Positions 8,708 through 17,814 of a stretch of 64,000 nt of DNA are shown here, piece after piece. The stretch comes from Rhizobium oryzihabitans (lineage in GTDB: Bacteria > Pseudomonadota > Alphaproteobacteria > Rhizobiales > Rhizobiaceae): the NCBI RefSeq assembly GCF_010669145.1, contig NZ_CP048640.1, positions 12,296-76,295 of the forward strand. The letters run 5' to 3'. Under the pieces are notes generated by a model, which was not told where the DNA came from, did no database searches, and worked only from the letters and a program-made list of their open reading frames with translations. The translations under genes were made by a program, and so were the position numbers. Positions within the stretch are counted from its first letter, which is position 1. Each line of letters opens with the position of its first letter.

Positions 8708-10150
8708 TCACCCCGCGCAGCAGGACAGTTTTTTCACATCCCTGTCGAAGGTCTGAGCCGCAAGCTTCAAACCTTCGACAGTCGTCAGATATGGAAAGAT
8801 CGTCTCCGAGAGATCATCGATCGTCAGGCCGCAGCGGATGGCCAAGGCTGCCGTCTGAATGCTGTCAGCACCCTCTGGTGCAAGGATGTGAGCGCCAAGG
8901 AGTTTCCGGGTTGACCCGTCGGCGACCAGCTTGATCAGGCCGCGCGTGTCGCGCGCCGCCAGCGCCCGCGGCACATTGTCGAGGGAAAGGACGGAGGTGC
9001 GAACCGAATGTCCGGCAGCCCGCGCCTGCACTTCGGTCATGCCGACGCTCGCCACCTGCGGATCGGTAAAGACCACGGCGGGCATTGCGGTGTTGTCGTA
9101 ACTCAGGCTGTTGCCGTTCAATGCGTTCTTGGCGGCGAGCTTTGCGCCATAGGCGGCCATGTAGACGAACTGATCTTTTCCGGTTACATCGCCGGCGGCA
9201 TAGACGCCCGCCTTCGAGGTGCGCATGCGATCATCAACGATGATGGCCCCGGCCGGTGTCAGGTCTATACCGGTTTCAGCAAGCCCAAGGGCTTCAGTGT
9301 TCGAGCGGCGTCCCGTCGCCACAAGAATCCGCTCGGCAGTCAAGATTTCCGGACGTCCGTCCCGCGCGATGGCGAGGGCAACACCACCATCATCGGTCTT
9401 GCGGGCGGACTCGTAGGTAATGCCGCTGACGATTTTAATCCCCTCATCGGCCAGATAGGTGGCAAGCGCAGCGCCGATTTCGGGTTCAGCCTCCGGCAGA
9501 AGCCGGCTGCGGAACACGAGTGTCACTTCGACACCGGCCCGTGCGAAAGTCTGGGCAAGCTCCACGCCGATGTAGCCGCCGCCAAGCACTATCATCGAGC
9601 GTGGCAGCTCGGTCAGGGCGAGCGCTGTCGTGCTGTCGAGCGGCGATACGTCAGCGATCCCCGGAATCCCCGGCAACGCCGGACGCGCACCGGTGGTGAT
9701 GATAATTCGCTCGGAGCCGATGTGCTGGCCCGCGACCTGGACACCGCCGTCAACGAGGCGGGCCGGACCTTCGTGGTAGACCACATTGTTGTACTCCGGC
9801 AGCAGATCAGCGTATTTCGCCTGTCGCAGACCGGCAACCAAAGCGTCTTTCTGGGCGATCTGAGCGGCCCAATCAACCACGCGCGCGCCGCTTTCGATCC
9901 CATCAAACCGGGCAGCCGCATCGTTGGCGTGACGTACAGCCTCCGTGGCCCGGATCAGGGCTTTCGAGGGCACGCAGCCGATGTTGACGCATGTACCGCC
10001 GATCGTGCCATGCCCGACAAGAGCCACTTGGGCGCCTAGTTCGGCGGCCGTGATCGCGGCGGAGAAACCGGCCGAGCCAGCTCCGACGACCACAAGATCA
10101 TAACGGCCGTTGCCTTTGTTGGAAGTTGGAACGTCGCAAGCTTCACACAT
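8708..10150 (-). CDS. merA: Mercuric reductase MerA
   Basis: 480 residues of a class I pyridine nucleotide-disulfide oxidoreductase: FAD-binding VVVGAGSAGFSA near residue 20, redox-active GGTCVNIGCVPSK with C54/C59, NAD(P)H-binding VLGGGYIGVE, FAD motif VYAAGDVTGKDQF and a C-terminal CC pair (residues 477-478) that hands Hg(II) to the active site. It reduces Hg(II) to volatile Hg(0) in the cytoplasm using NADPH. The N-terminal NmerA metal-binding domain is absent, though a CEAC motif occurs at residues 2-5. It starts directly after the merF stop. No organomercurial lyase merB is present. Confidence 0.95.
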   Translation of the reverse strand: MCEACDVPTSNKGNGRYDLVVVGAGSAGFSAAITAAELGAQVALVGHGTIGGTCVNIGCVPSKALIRATEAVRHANDAAARFDGIESGARVVDWAAQIAQKDALVAGLRQAKYADLLPEYNNVVYHEGPARLVDGGVQVAGQHIGSERIIITTGARPALPGIPGIADVSPLDSTTALALTELPRSMIVLGGGYIGVELAQTFARAGVEVTLVFRSRLLPEAEPEIGAALATYLADEGIKIVSGITYESARKTDDGGVALAIARDGRPEILTAERILVATGRRSNTEALGLAETGIDLTPAGAIIVDDRMRTSKAGVYAAGDVTGKDQFVYMAAYGAKLAAKNALNGNSLSYDNTAMPAVVFTDPQVASVGMTEVQARAAGHSVRTSVLSLDNVPRALAARDTRGLIKLVADGSTRKLLGAHILAPEGADSIQTAALAIRCGLTIDDLSETIFPYLTTVEGLKLAAQTFDRDVKKLSCCAG

Positions 10151-10408
10151 TCAATTCACCTTTGTTGTCTTGTTATTCATCGAGCAGCAATTGGCATCCG
10201 CTGATGAGGCGGAACGCCGACGCCGGTAAAGATAAAGTGCGGACGCCCCAATCGCGGCGAGAGCGATCGGGATCAGCACATAGCCGGCCGCTGCGAACCA
10301 TGCGGAAAAGCCAAAAGAGCCAGCGGCGACCAAAAGAAATGGCGCGGCGCAACAGATGACGGCGAGAAACCCGACTCCGCCAAGGCCGATGAACTTTCCA
10401 TCTGTCAT
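10151..10408 (-). CDS. merF: MerF-like mercury transport membrane protein
   Basis: 85 residues with two hydrophobic helices (about 5-33 and 38-62). A cysteine pair lies in the first helix (FLAVICCAAPFLL) and a second near the C-terminus (ANCCSMN), the arrangement of MerF, which relays Hg(II) across the inner membrane to MerA. It is in the operon between merP and merA with no spacing to merA. MerF-like is the best fit by size and cysteine layout; MerH/MerE-type alternatives are less likely. Confidence 0.8.
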   Translation of the reverse strand: MTDGKFIGLGGVGFLAVICCAAPFLLVAAGSFGFSAWFAAAGYVLIPIALAAIGASALYLYRRRRSASSADANCCSMNNKTTKVN

Positions 10409-10419
10409 GCTGAACCTCC

Positions 10420-10707
10420 TTACTGCGAAACGCCGGACGGATAGCCAGCATTGGTGGTTGCGGTGATCAGCGCGGCGACATTCGTCTGGCTGTCGTCAAA
10501 GCGCACCTTCGCGATCGCCGCGCCGGTCGCCTCCGATACATCAACTTCGAGCACGCCTGGAACGTTGCTGAGCGCCCGCTTCACAATCGGGCCGCAGAGT
10601 TCGCAGGTGGCATTGGCAACATTCAAGGTTACGGTCTGCTCGGCGGCAAAAGCGTGACCACCCGTCAGCAGGGACGCAGTAAGGGCAATGAGGGGCAGGA
10701 TTTTCAT
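10420..10707 (-). CDS. merP: Periplasmic mercury-binding protein MerP
   Basis: 95 residues. The signal peptide MKILPLIALTASLLTGGHAFA is followed by a heavy-metal-associated domain with the binding motif CELC in NATCELCGPIVKRAL. It captures Hg(II) in the periplasm and passes it to MerT/MerF. The ATG at 10707 is chosen because AAGGAGAA precedes it closely and it opens the signal peptide; an in-frame upstream ATG at 10740 would spoil it. Confidence 0.92.
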   Translation of the reverse strand: MKILPLIALTASLLTGGHAFAAEQTVTLNVANATCELCGPIVKRALSNVPGVLEVDVSEATGAAIAKVRFDDSQTNVAALITATTNAGYPSGVSQ

Positions 10708-10723
10708 GAGATTCTCCTTGGGA

Positions 10724-11137
10724 TTAAGCATCGAGGACAAGGCGGGCGGCGTAGGGAAAGCCCACGGCGATAATGATCAAGACAGTTGCGACCCAAAGGC
10801 CGATCTTGGCGTTCCGATGGGATGATGGACGCGCGCAGTAGGAACCCTCGGCGCATTCAGCCGCCTTCGGCCTGCGATAGACGAGATAGAAACCGTAGCC
10901 GAGGCAGGCGAGCGCGATCGTGATAAACACAGGCTGGTAGGGTTCGAACGCGGTCAAATTGCCGATCCACGCGCCGCTGATGCCAGCGAAGAACAAGGCA
11001 AAGGGCAGCACGCAACAGGTTGCTGCGCCCAGTGCCGCAACGATGCCGCCGACCGACAGCAATGCTGCCCGATCAAAACCCTTTTCGGCTGGCTCTGTGA
11101 CTGTATTTGCCAGCGTCCGTGTTTCATCCTGCATCAT
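10724..11137 (-). CDS. merT: Mercuric transport protein MerT
   Basis: 137 residues with three predicted membrane helices (about 28-52, 60-85 and 110-132). The Hg(II)-binding cysteine pair is in the first helix (AATCCVLPFALFF) and a second pair (CAEGSYC) in the cytoplasmic loop, as in MerT. It imports Hg(II) for reduction. It is the first gene of the merTPFA operon, just downstream of the MerR-controlled promoter. Confidence 0.93.
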   Translation of the reverse strand: MMQDETRTLANTVTEPAEKGFDRAALLSVGGIVAALGAATCCVLPFALFFAGISGAWIGNLTAFEPYQPVFITIALACLGYGFYLVYRRPKAAECAEGSYCARPSSHRNAKIGLWVATVLIIIAVGFPYAARLVLDA

Positions 11138-11169
11138 CGTTCACATGCTCCCGCAATTGATCTATCGTG

Positions 11170-11200
11170 ACCCTAGTGCCTGTAGCGACTACAGGGTCAA
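11170..11200 (-). promoter_or_regulatory. MerR-controlled mer promoter/operator
   Basis: On the minus strand, TTGACC (11195-11200) and TAGGGT (11170-11175) are separated by exactly 19 bp, the over-long spacer that MerR-family activators act on. Within the spacer lies a perfect 7-bp dyad, CCTGTAG and CTACAGG with a 3-bp gap (11179-11195). MerR bound here would repress without Hg(II) and untwist the promoter to activate merTPFA with it. Confidence 0.88.
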
Positions 11201-11235
11201 GCGAGAAATTTTCACGGATTTGTGCGAGCTATGTG

Positions 11236-11676
11236 ATGACACAGAATGATGAATTTTCGATCGGCGTGCTGTCCGAGCGCAGCGGCGTCAACATAGAGAC
11301 GATCCGCTATTACGAGAAAATCGGCGTCATGCCGAAGCCCGCCCGCAGCGCAGCGGGTTATCGTATCTACACAACTGAACACGCAAGGCGGCTGCATTTC
11401 GTGCGGCGCGGCCGTGAACTCGGCTTCAGCCTGGACGAGTTGCGCGGCCTGCTTCGCCTGGTCGATGGGCATACCTACACCTGCCGGGAGGTCCATGCGC
11501 TCACCATCGAACATTTGAAAGATATCCGTCAGAAAATCGCCGATTTGCGGCGTCTGGAGCGGGCCATGTCGAATATGGCGGCGCAATGCACCGGCGATCA
11601 GGTTCCAGAATGTCCGGTCATAGATGCCCTTTTTGAAATGCGGTCAATCAAGCGTTCCCGCTCCGTTCAAGCTTAG
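11236..11676 (+). CDS. merR: Mercury-responsive regulator MerR
   Basis: 146 residues from MTQNDEFSIG. Winged-HTH residues 8-45 (IGVLSERSGVNIETIRYYEK), a dimerisation helix, and the three Hg(II) ligands C83 (TYTCREV), C118 and C126 (AAQCTGDQVPECP). It is divergent from merT across the operator at 11170-11200. An upstream in-frame ATG at 11167 would lie in the operator and is unlikely. The stop TAG (11674-11676) is supplied by the transposon's right terminal repeat, so the end of merR and the repeat overlap by 5 bp. Confidence 0.95.
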   Translation: MTQNDEFSIGVLSERSGVNIETIRYYEKIGVMPKPARSAAGYRIYTTEHARRLHFVRRGRELGFSLDELRGLLRLVDGHTYTCREVHALTIEHLKDIRQKIADLRRLERAMSNMAAQCTGDQVPECPVIDALFEMRSIKRSRSVQA

Positions 11677-11709
11677 CGTACGATTTCGAGCAGCTCTTGT
11701 TCTGACCCC
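11672..11709 (-). repeat. Right 38-bp terminal repeat of the mercury transposon
   Basis: CTTAGCGTACGATTTCG... to ...TGACCCC on the + strand. It has the same orientation as, and only three differences from, the repeat at 14620-14657. It interrupts a second tnpA, whose coding resumes immediately to the right. Confidence 0.92.
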
Positions 11710-14601
11710 TCTAAGCTACACCACTCCCCGGGACACGATCCGGAGATCCGGAGACGTAATCACAATCGGCTCGGCTTCGCCATCCAGCTATGTCTAATGC
11801 GATACCCGGGTCGAGTGCTTGGAGCAGAAGAAACTCCGCCTCGCGCCATGCTGAAGTATGTTGCTGATCAGATCGGCGCCGCTCCAGACGAATTTGCCCT
11901 CTATGCACGCCGCGAAGAAACCCGTCGGGATCATATGGCGCGGCTAATGGTGTATCTGGATACGAGAAGCGCGACGCTGCAAGATCGCCGCGCCGCGCTA
12001 TTGGCGGCAATTCAAGCGGCGACCTTGTCCGACGACGGTGCTGCGATAGCCAGTTCGACTGTCGCCGCGTTTCGCGAACGCGGCGCTCTTCTGCCGGCGA
12101 TCGACACGATCGAACGCATCGGCCTTGCCGGCCGTGCCATAGCCCGGCGGCGAGCAGAAAGAACCCTGATTGAAGACATCCCACTCGATAGGCTTCAATC
12201 ACTGGATAGGCTGTTAGAGGTTGACCCGTCGATCGGCCAGACCCGCTTTCATTGGCTGCGTTCGGCACCAGAAGCGCCGGCCGCGTCGAACCTCGTCGGG
12301 CTGACCGAGCGGATAGCCTTTCTGCGGCGGCTGGAGATCGATCCGGAACTGCAGGCGCGCGTGTCATCCGGACGGTGGGACCAGATGATCCGGGAGGGCA
12401 ACGCAACGCCGGCTTGGCTTGCCAACGACTTCAACGCCAGCCGTCGCCACGCTCTGATCGTGGCCCAAGTCATCAAGCTTTGCCAGAAGCTCACGGACGA
12501 TGCGGTGACGATGTTCATCAAGCTGATGGGTAAATTGTTCTCGCAAGCCAACAATCGAAAGAAGCAGCGACAGATGGACTGCAGGGCGAATACCGCCAAA
12601 GCGCTGCGCATGTTTCTAGATACGATCACCGCACTGCAGTCCGCCAACGACCATGGTCGGAACGCATTGGATGTTCTCGACCAAAAAGTCGGTTGGGACC
12701 GGTTGCTTCGGATGAAGCCTGAGCTTGAGTCGATGGTCGACGACAACGAGGCACCGCCGTTGACCGTGGCAGCCGAACAATACGCGACCGTCCACAAATA
12801 CATTGGTGCATTTCTTCAGGCCTTCACGTTTCGCTCGGCGCATCGCCACGACCCGCTTCTGGCGGCAATTGCGCTGCTGAAACGGCTTTATGCCGAGAAG
12901 CGGCGGACACTCCCTGATCGCGTGCCGCTCACCCATCTCAGCCAAACTGATCGACGGCTTATCTTCGAACAAGGGAAACCTGATCGCCGTCTCTACGAGA
13001 TCGCCACGCTAGCGGCTTTGCGAGACCGGCTTAGATCTGCGGACATTTGGGTCGACGGCAGCCGATCTTTCCGGCCGATTGACGAGCATCTGATGCCGCG
13101 GTCGACATTCATCACGATGAAGGAAGAAGATCGTCTCGGTTTGGGGGTCCAAGGCGACGGCGCGCAGTGGCTTGCTGAAGCGTGCCAGATGCTCGAGTTC
13201 AACCTGCAGCGTCTTGCGCACAGAGCACGATCCGGAAAGCTCGAAGGAGTTCGTCTTGAGGCCGGAACGTTGATCGTCACACCAACCGTCGGCGAAGTCC
13301 CCGTGGCAGCAGAGGAACTGAATGCCGAGATCAGCGATATGTATCCGTTGGTCGAGGTTCCCGACTTGTTAAGGGAAGTGCATGAATGGACCGGCTTTGC
13401 GGATCACTTCACGCATGTTCGTACCGGCGACATCCCGAAAAATGTCTCTGCCATGCTCGCTGGTGTACTGGCCGATGCGACGAACCTCGGCCCAAAGCGA
13501 ATGGCGGGCGCATCCAAGGGGATCAGCGCTCACCAGATTGGGTGGATGCGCACATTCCATGCCCGATCGGAGACCTACCGCGCGGCGCAAGCGTGCATCA
13601 CCGATGTCCACACCCAGCATCCGCATTCCCGCCTTTGGGGCAATGGCACAACGTCATCGTCAGATGGCCAATTTTTTCGTGCGAGTGACCGAGCCGCAAA
13701 GCGCGGCGACATCAATTTGCACTACGGCAGCGAACCCGGGACGAAATTCTATAGCCATCTATCAGATCAGTACGGCTACTTCGGCATTTTGCCCATCAGT
13801 CCGACCGAAAGCGAGGCGGCCTATGTGCTCGATGGGCTCTTCGACCAGGACACGGTGCTCGACATTCAGGAACACTTTACCGACACGGGCGGTGCCAGTG
13901 ATCATATCTTCGGGCTGTTCGCCTTGATCGGAAAGCGGTTCTCACCGCGACTGCGCAATCTCAAAGACCGGAAGTTCCACACGTTCGAGAGGAGCGATGC
14001 ATATCCAACCCTGTCGAACCATATCGGGGCGCCGATCAACACCGCCCTGATTCTCGACCATTGGGACGATCTGCTGCATCTCGCGGCGTCGATCACGACG
14101 CGGTCCGTGGTACCGTCTACGATCCTGAAGAAGCTGTCCGCATCTCCGAAGCAAAGCCATCTCGCGAGGGCGCTCCGCGAACTCGGCCGTATCGAAAGGT
14201 CGCTCTTCATGATCGAATGGTACTCAAGTCCGGCATTGCGGCGGAGATGCCAAGCCGGTCTCAACAGGGGAGAGGCCGCCCATAAGCTGAAACGCGCTGT
14301 GTTCTTCCACGAGCGAGGCGAGATCCGTGACCGGTCGTTCGAAAGCCAAGCTTTCCGCGCCTCGGGGCTCAATCTCGTCGTCAGTGCGATCGTGCACTGG
14401 AATACGGTTTATCTTGATCGCGCGGTCACACAGCTGAAACGAGCGGGGCGAGACATTCCTGATACTCTATTGAAACACATATCGCCGCTCAGTTGGGAAC
14501 ATATCAACCTTACCGGCATCTACACATGGGATGCCGAACATCAGATGCCGAACGGATTTCGATCGCTCCGCTTTCCGGCTAGGCTAAGGAACGCCGCGTA
14601 A
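11710..14601 (+). pseudogene. Tn3-family TnpA, N-terminus removed by the mercury transposon insertion
   Basis: The open frame from ATG 11797 gives 934 residues, but homologous codons extend upstream in frame to the mercury repeat (DPEIRRRNHNRLGFAIQLCL is readable before the ATG). So only about the first 35 codons are missing. The catalytic blocks remain: GNGTTSSSDGQFF, HFTDTGGASDHIF and LNRGEAAHKLKRA. A shortened protein could start at 11797 but would lack part of the DNA-binding N-terminus. It is closely related to, but distinct from, the N-terminal fragment at 7608-7928. Confidence 0.9.
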
Positions 14602-14619
14602 GTTCTCATTCCGTTCGTC

Positions 14620-14657
14620 CTTAGCGTACGATTTCGGACTGCTCTTGTTCTGACCCC
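14620..14657 (-). repeat. Right 38-bp terminal repeat of the Tn3 remnant
   Basis: CTTAGCGTACGATTTCG... to ...TGACCCC, 35/38 identical by eye to 11672-11709 and in the same orientation. It marks the boundary between mobile DNA and plasmid backbone. Confidence 0.92.
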
Positions 14658-14887
14658 AAACTTCGCGCGATCTTACCGCACGGCCATTCAGCGCCGCCCC
14701 TGGTGCCGCTTTGATCAACCTCGCAAGCGTCGATCGCAGCAAGTCGAATCCGTTGATCGCGGATGCTTATGGTATCGCCATCGATGACCCTGGCTGTCCC
14801 CGATATCGTCGAGACAGGGGGTTCAGCACCCGCAGGAAACGCCTGAATCAGCAATCCCGCTGCCAATGAGATCGCGAGCCGGTTCAT
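14658..14887 (-). pseudogene. Secreted staphylococcal-nuclease-like protein, 3'-truncated by Tn3
   Basis: About 77 residues survive: a signal peptide (MNRLAISLAAGLLIQAFPAG) and the start of an SNase fold with VIDGDTISI and IRLAAIDACE, keeping the DGDT and R/D/E positions of the family. Translation then runs into the transposon repeat at 14657. Its ATG overlaps the repC stop (ATGA), so it was translationally coupled to repC. The second half of the domain, including the catalytic arginine, is lost. Confidence 0.8.
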
Positions 14888-16164
14888 ATCCGCGCCTCAG
14901 CGATATTGCGATTGACGAGAGCGTGCACGGAGCGGGTCAGATGCAAGGTGCCAGCTGCCGCCCGTTCGGTCATGGCCCGCAGATAGCCTCCCGGCGATGT
15001 AACCTCCTGCATATCCTGCTTTTGAAGGGTGACGGCAATCGCAACCGCGGCCGCCTGTTGGCCCATCTGCTTGATGGCGCGGTCGCGGGCGTCCGGGGAT
15101 ATCCCGGCAACCACGGCCATATCGGGCAGGGCGCGCATCAAATCTGCCCACGTCCGGACGCGGAACCCCCACGTTTGGGTTATTACAGGCGCAGCGCGCA
15201 GCAGGTCGCTAAGTGCCACTAGGCCATCCGACTGCCTCATCGGCCGCTTGTCACCCTCGGCTTCGCCGCACAGGCTTTCTTCAAAAGCCCCTTTGCTGGC
15301 GTAGCCAGCCCGTTGCAAATTATGTTGTGCGGCGGTAGCCGAACGCCGTTCATCATTACCAGACAGATTGGGATAGGGGTTTGTATTCTGTATGTGCTTA
15401 TCGTTTCCGCGATACAGGCATACTATATTTTCGTTGCAGGATGGCTGCTCTTGTTGCTTGGCGACCCCGCTAATGCGCCTTGCAATCCATTCGAGCAGGC
15501 TGGTTGCGCGATGCAAGACAGCGCTTGGAGCGCGGGCTGGCTTCCCAACTCTATCGATGATCCGCTGCAGCCGTCGTTGAAGCTTTGCGGCGACCTGAAA
15601 CGCCACTCCCTCTGCCTCATCTATGAGATTGCGCACCATGCGCAAGCTGCCGCGATATCGCCGCGCCGCCGCGTTCGTCGCCGCCTCTTCCTGCTGTGTC
15701 GTTCGGACCAGTTCAGAAAGCTCGCTGTAACGCGCGACGAGGATGCGAAGGTCGATCCCGCACGCCTCTGTTGCGCCGCCCTCTAACGATCGTTCGGAGT
15801 AGCGCTTGTAGTTCCCACTATCCTGCATGGTGATGAGGCCGCGATCAAAAAGGCGCGACAAAATCGCACTGACGCGGTTCTCTGAACGACCAATCTCGAA
15901 CGAGAGTTGTCGGTTCGATTTGAAAACCACGGGCCGACCGTTTTTCTCAAACGCTTTTTTAGGAGCCGTGTTGATGAGGCACCTTAACAGTGTGGTTTCA
16001 GTCGAATTGACAAGACCTGTGCAGATAAGCTTGTCGACGAGTATCGCAAGATCGGACCGTTGAACGATACCAAGCTCCGTTTGCTCTGCAAGCGCAAGGT
16101 ATCGCACGCGGTCAGGCGTGATCTTCCGGCCGGTAGGCCGGGTAGAGTTGAATGGCGTCCCCAT
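14884..16164 (-). CDS. repC: RepC-family plasmid replication initiator
   Basis: 426 residues. The N-terminal half looks like a winged-helix replication initiator (VVFKSNRQLSFEIGRSENRVSAILSRLFDRGLI). The C-terminus has the RepC signature WADLMRALPDMAVVAGISPD ... VTSPGGYLRAMTERAAAG. RepC binds an origin inside its own gene and starts replication of alphaproteobacterial plasmids. repA and repB are not directly upstream, so this is a repC-only arrangement; the ParA at 63235 and ParB-domain protein at 24921 are remote. The leader holds a candidate antisense RNA. The stop overlaps the next ATG. Confidence 0.85.
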   Translation of the reverse strand: MGTPFNSTRPTGRKITPDRVRYLALAEQTELGIVQRSDLAILVDKLICTGLVNSTETTLLRCLINTAPKKAFEKNGRPVVFKSNRQLSFEIGRSENRVSAILSRLFDRGLITMQDSGNYKRYSERSLEGGATEACGIDLRILVARYSELSELVRTTQQEEAATNAAARRYRGSLRMVRNLIDEAEGVAFQVAAKLQRRLQRIIDRVGKPARAPSAVLHRATSLLEWIARRISGVAKQQEQPSCNENIVCLYRGNDKHIQNTNPYPNLSGNDERRSATAAQHNLQRAGYASKGAFEESLCGEAEGDKRPMRQSDGLVALSDLLRAAPVITQTWGFRVRTWADLMRALPDMAVVAGISPDARDRAIKQMGQQAAAVAIAVTLQKQDMQEVTSPGGYLRAMTERAAAGTLHLTRSVHALVNRNIAEARI

Positions 16165-16206
16165 TATCGTCCGCTTTCTAAAAGCTGTGACAAGGCAAAG
16201 AGATAC

Positions 16207-16226
16207 CGTTCGCCGAACCGGCGTTT
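16207..16226. promoter_or_regulatory. Hairpin in the repC leader
   Basis: CGCCG and CGGCG with a 3-nt loop (16211-16223), followed on + by TTTTTATT. In the repC mRNA this stem lies about 45 nt upstream of the start codon and could be the alternative structure affected by the antisense RNA. Confidence 0.4.
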
Positions 16227-16232
16227 TTATTA

Positions 16233-16328
16233 TTGACTTTGAGGCGGAAGGATGTGAAAAAGGTTTTGGCTTATTTATTTTCTACATCCACCCGCTTCCG
16301 GACTTGTTCGGGAGCGGTTTTTCTTTTT
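16233..16328 (+). ncRNA. Candidate countertranscribed RNA (incompatibility RNA) opposite the repC leader
   Basis: On the + strand, opposite the repC mRNA leader, TTGACT at 16233-16238 could be a -35 box; the -10 is poor. It is followed by a strong hairpin, CCGCTTCCGGA (16292-16302) with TTCGGGAGCGG (16307-16317) and a 4-nt loop, then TTTTTCTTTTT (16318-16328). A short antisense RNA ending in an intrinsic terminator about 130-160 bp upstream of repC is the standard copy-number control of repABC and repC plasmids. The 5' end is not determined. Confidence 0.6.
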
Positions 16329-16976
16329 GGGCCTGTCTATCGTCTCCGTTGCTGTTAAAATCCCAAGGTGGAGAATGATTCTCCTGCCTCAGTTGGCGCA
16401 TACCATAGTGAAACATAAAAGAGTTATCAAACCTTTCTTCGATTTTTCGCGAAAGGTTGGCGTAGCGCGCTGAAAACCGTTTAAAATCAAAGGTTTTCCC
16501 AAAAGATTCGATTATTGCGCCCGACAAGGGCGCGATGCGAGGCAAAAAAACTGCTCTGAAATCTTACGAATCTTGTTTCTATTGGCCAGAATCGACGCCG
16601 AATCGAGTGCCGATGTTACCAGAGATTTTTACAGGGGGCGGGGGCGCTTGGAAATTTTGTGCAACGGAGTTATATTCAGTTGCGGAGTGAAGCGCCGGGT
16701 TTCCCCGACGCTCCGTTTCCTAGCTAATGAATTGAACCCGGATCGTGAGTGTCCAGCTCGTCCGGGTTCTTTTCAATTCTAGGGCAACGCTAATAGGCAT
16801 AAGCCACATATTGTTACCTCCGTTTGAGAGCGAGGCCTGTCGCCTCAGCCAGAGCGGCCCATCCTCTCTGGTTGCGCGGGCTGGCTCCGCGCTTGCTGCT
16901 TTCGCTCTCAAAACTCGTTGTGCGAAGGCCGACGCGGCCTTTCACACAATCAATCTCGTACCAGATCGAACCTATA
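16329..16976. other. Long repC upstream region, no gene recognised
   Basis: About 650 bp without a credible gene. It presumably holds the repC promoter. A dyad around 16682-16715 and a terminator-like hairpin at 16734-16774 are the visible structures. Short open frames here have no recognisable content. Confidence 0.5.
16734..16774 (+). terminator. Terminator-like hairpin
   Basis: GAACCCGGA (16734-16742) pairs with TCCGGGTTC (16761-16769) and is followed by TTTTC on the + strand. No rightward gene ends here, so it may end a small RNA or act in the repC leader. The T run is short. Confidence 0.45.
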
Positions 16977-17795
16977 TCAGAATAGTGCCAGTTGTTGGGC
17001 CTGATGAGTGGCCGCAAGCGGCAGGGAAACAGATTCTGTCTTAGACGACTTTACACGACAAACCTCGGCAAAATCAAAACATGCAATCTCCGTGATGATG
17101 CTTGTGTCTTTCCATTCGTTCTTGAAAATCGATGTATCGACGCCGACGCCGGCATCCATAGTAAGGCCGGTCGCATTTTCGAAATCCACACCCTTTCCCT
17201 TCGTATGACGCTCATAAAAATGGCGGCCTGAATATTGGAAAGATGCGGACTGCTGCGGAATGATGAACGCGCCATAGTCGGCCAGCTCGGCGGCAATGTC
17301 GATCACATGAAACTCGAACTCACTCCCACGGTAACGCGGGCCGTTGGCGCTGCGGCGGACGCGGCCAAATGGCGGGTTGCCGATCGCTATATCATAGCGG
17401 CCAAGGTCCAACTCCCGCCAGTCGAAAACATCTGCATTGATCCAGCGGGCCTCCGGCACAAGTTTGCGACCGACTTCGCAGTATTTCGGATTGATCTCCA
17501 CACAAGTCAGTTCCGTGGCGCGGCTGCCATACCTGGCACGCTGGCCGACGAAATAGGAGAGAACGCCGATACCCGCGCAAAGATCGATCACGCGACCGCC
17601 AGCGCCATCGAGTGCGAAGTCACCAGCCAGATCAAACGGCGTGAAGAAAGCGCCTGCTTCGCCATTGATGAACTCCGCGCCCTCATGCCAATTGCGAAAA
17701 ACAAACTCGCGCTCGTCCTCGGTGAGCCGATCCTTGGTTAGAATTGCCTCGGCTTCTGCATGTGCCTTGCGCTGTGCCTTCGTGAGTTTCGCCAT
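16977..17795 (-). CDS. SAM-dependent DNA methyltransferase (N6-adenine type)
   Basis: 272 residues. SAM-binding motif I is VIDLCAGIGVLSY (about 69-81) and the catalytic motif IV is NPPF (140-143), typical of N6-adenine or related amino-methyltransferases. No specificity or restriction domain is present, so it is probably a solitary modification enzyme; protection of plasmid DNA during establishment is an inference. It is the first gene after leader repeat copy 1 and lies upstream of the repC leader on the same strand. Confidence 0.8.
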   Translation of the reverse strand: MAKLTKAQRKAHAEAEAILTKDRLTEDEREFVFRNWHEGAEFINGEAGAFFTPFDLAGDFALDGAGGRVIDLCAGIGVLSYFVGQRARYGSRATELTCVEINPKYCEVGRKLVPEARWINADVFDWRELDLGRYDIAIGNPPFGRVRRSANGPRYRGSEFEFHVIDIAAELADYGAFIIPQQSASFQYSGRHFYERHTKGKGVDFENATGLTMDAGVGVDTSIFKNEWKDTSIITEIACFDFAEVCRVKSSKTESVSLPLAATHQAQQLALF

Positions 17796-17814
17796 CGTCT
17801 AATTTCCTATTTCA

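Larger units (their letters stand above)
7608..11709 (+). mobile_element. Mercury-resistance Tn3-family transposon, left part deleted
   Basis: Content in order: tnpA N-terminus (leftward), res region, tnpR (rightward), merA-merF-merP-merT (leftward), merR (rightward) and a 38-bp right end at 11672-11709. The left end and most of tnpA are missing. The right end lies inside another tnpA (11710 onward), so this element inserted into a related Tn3 transposon. It could be mobilised only by transposase in trans, and only if a left end exists elsewhere. Confidence 0.85.
11710..14657 (+). mobile_element. Tn3-family transposon remnant (tnpA and right end)
   Basis: It contains the 5'-cut tnpA and a 38-bp right end at 14620-14657. 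Its left portion was replaced by the mercury element. The right end is embedded in a nuclease gene (14658-14887), so this element was the primary insertion next to repC. Confidence 0.88.

Noticed and set aside
9008..10039. 343-codon frame on the + strand
   Set aside because: Lies entirely antisense to merA; the translated sequence is low-quality mirror coding of a high-GC gene.
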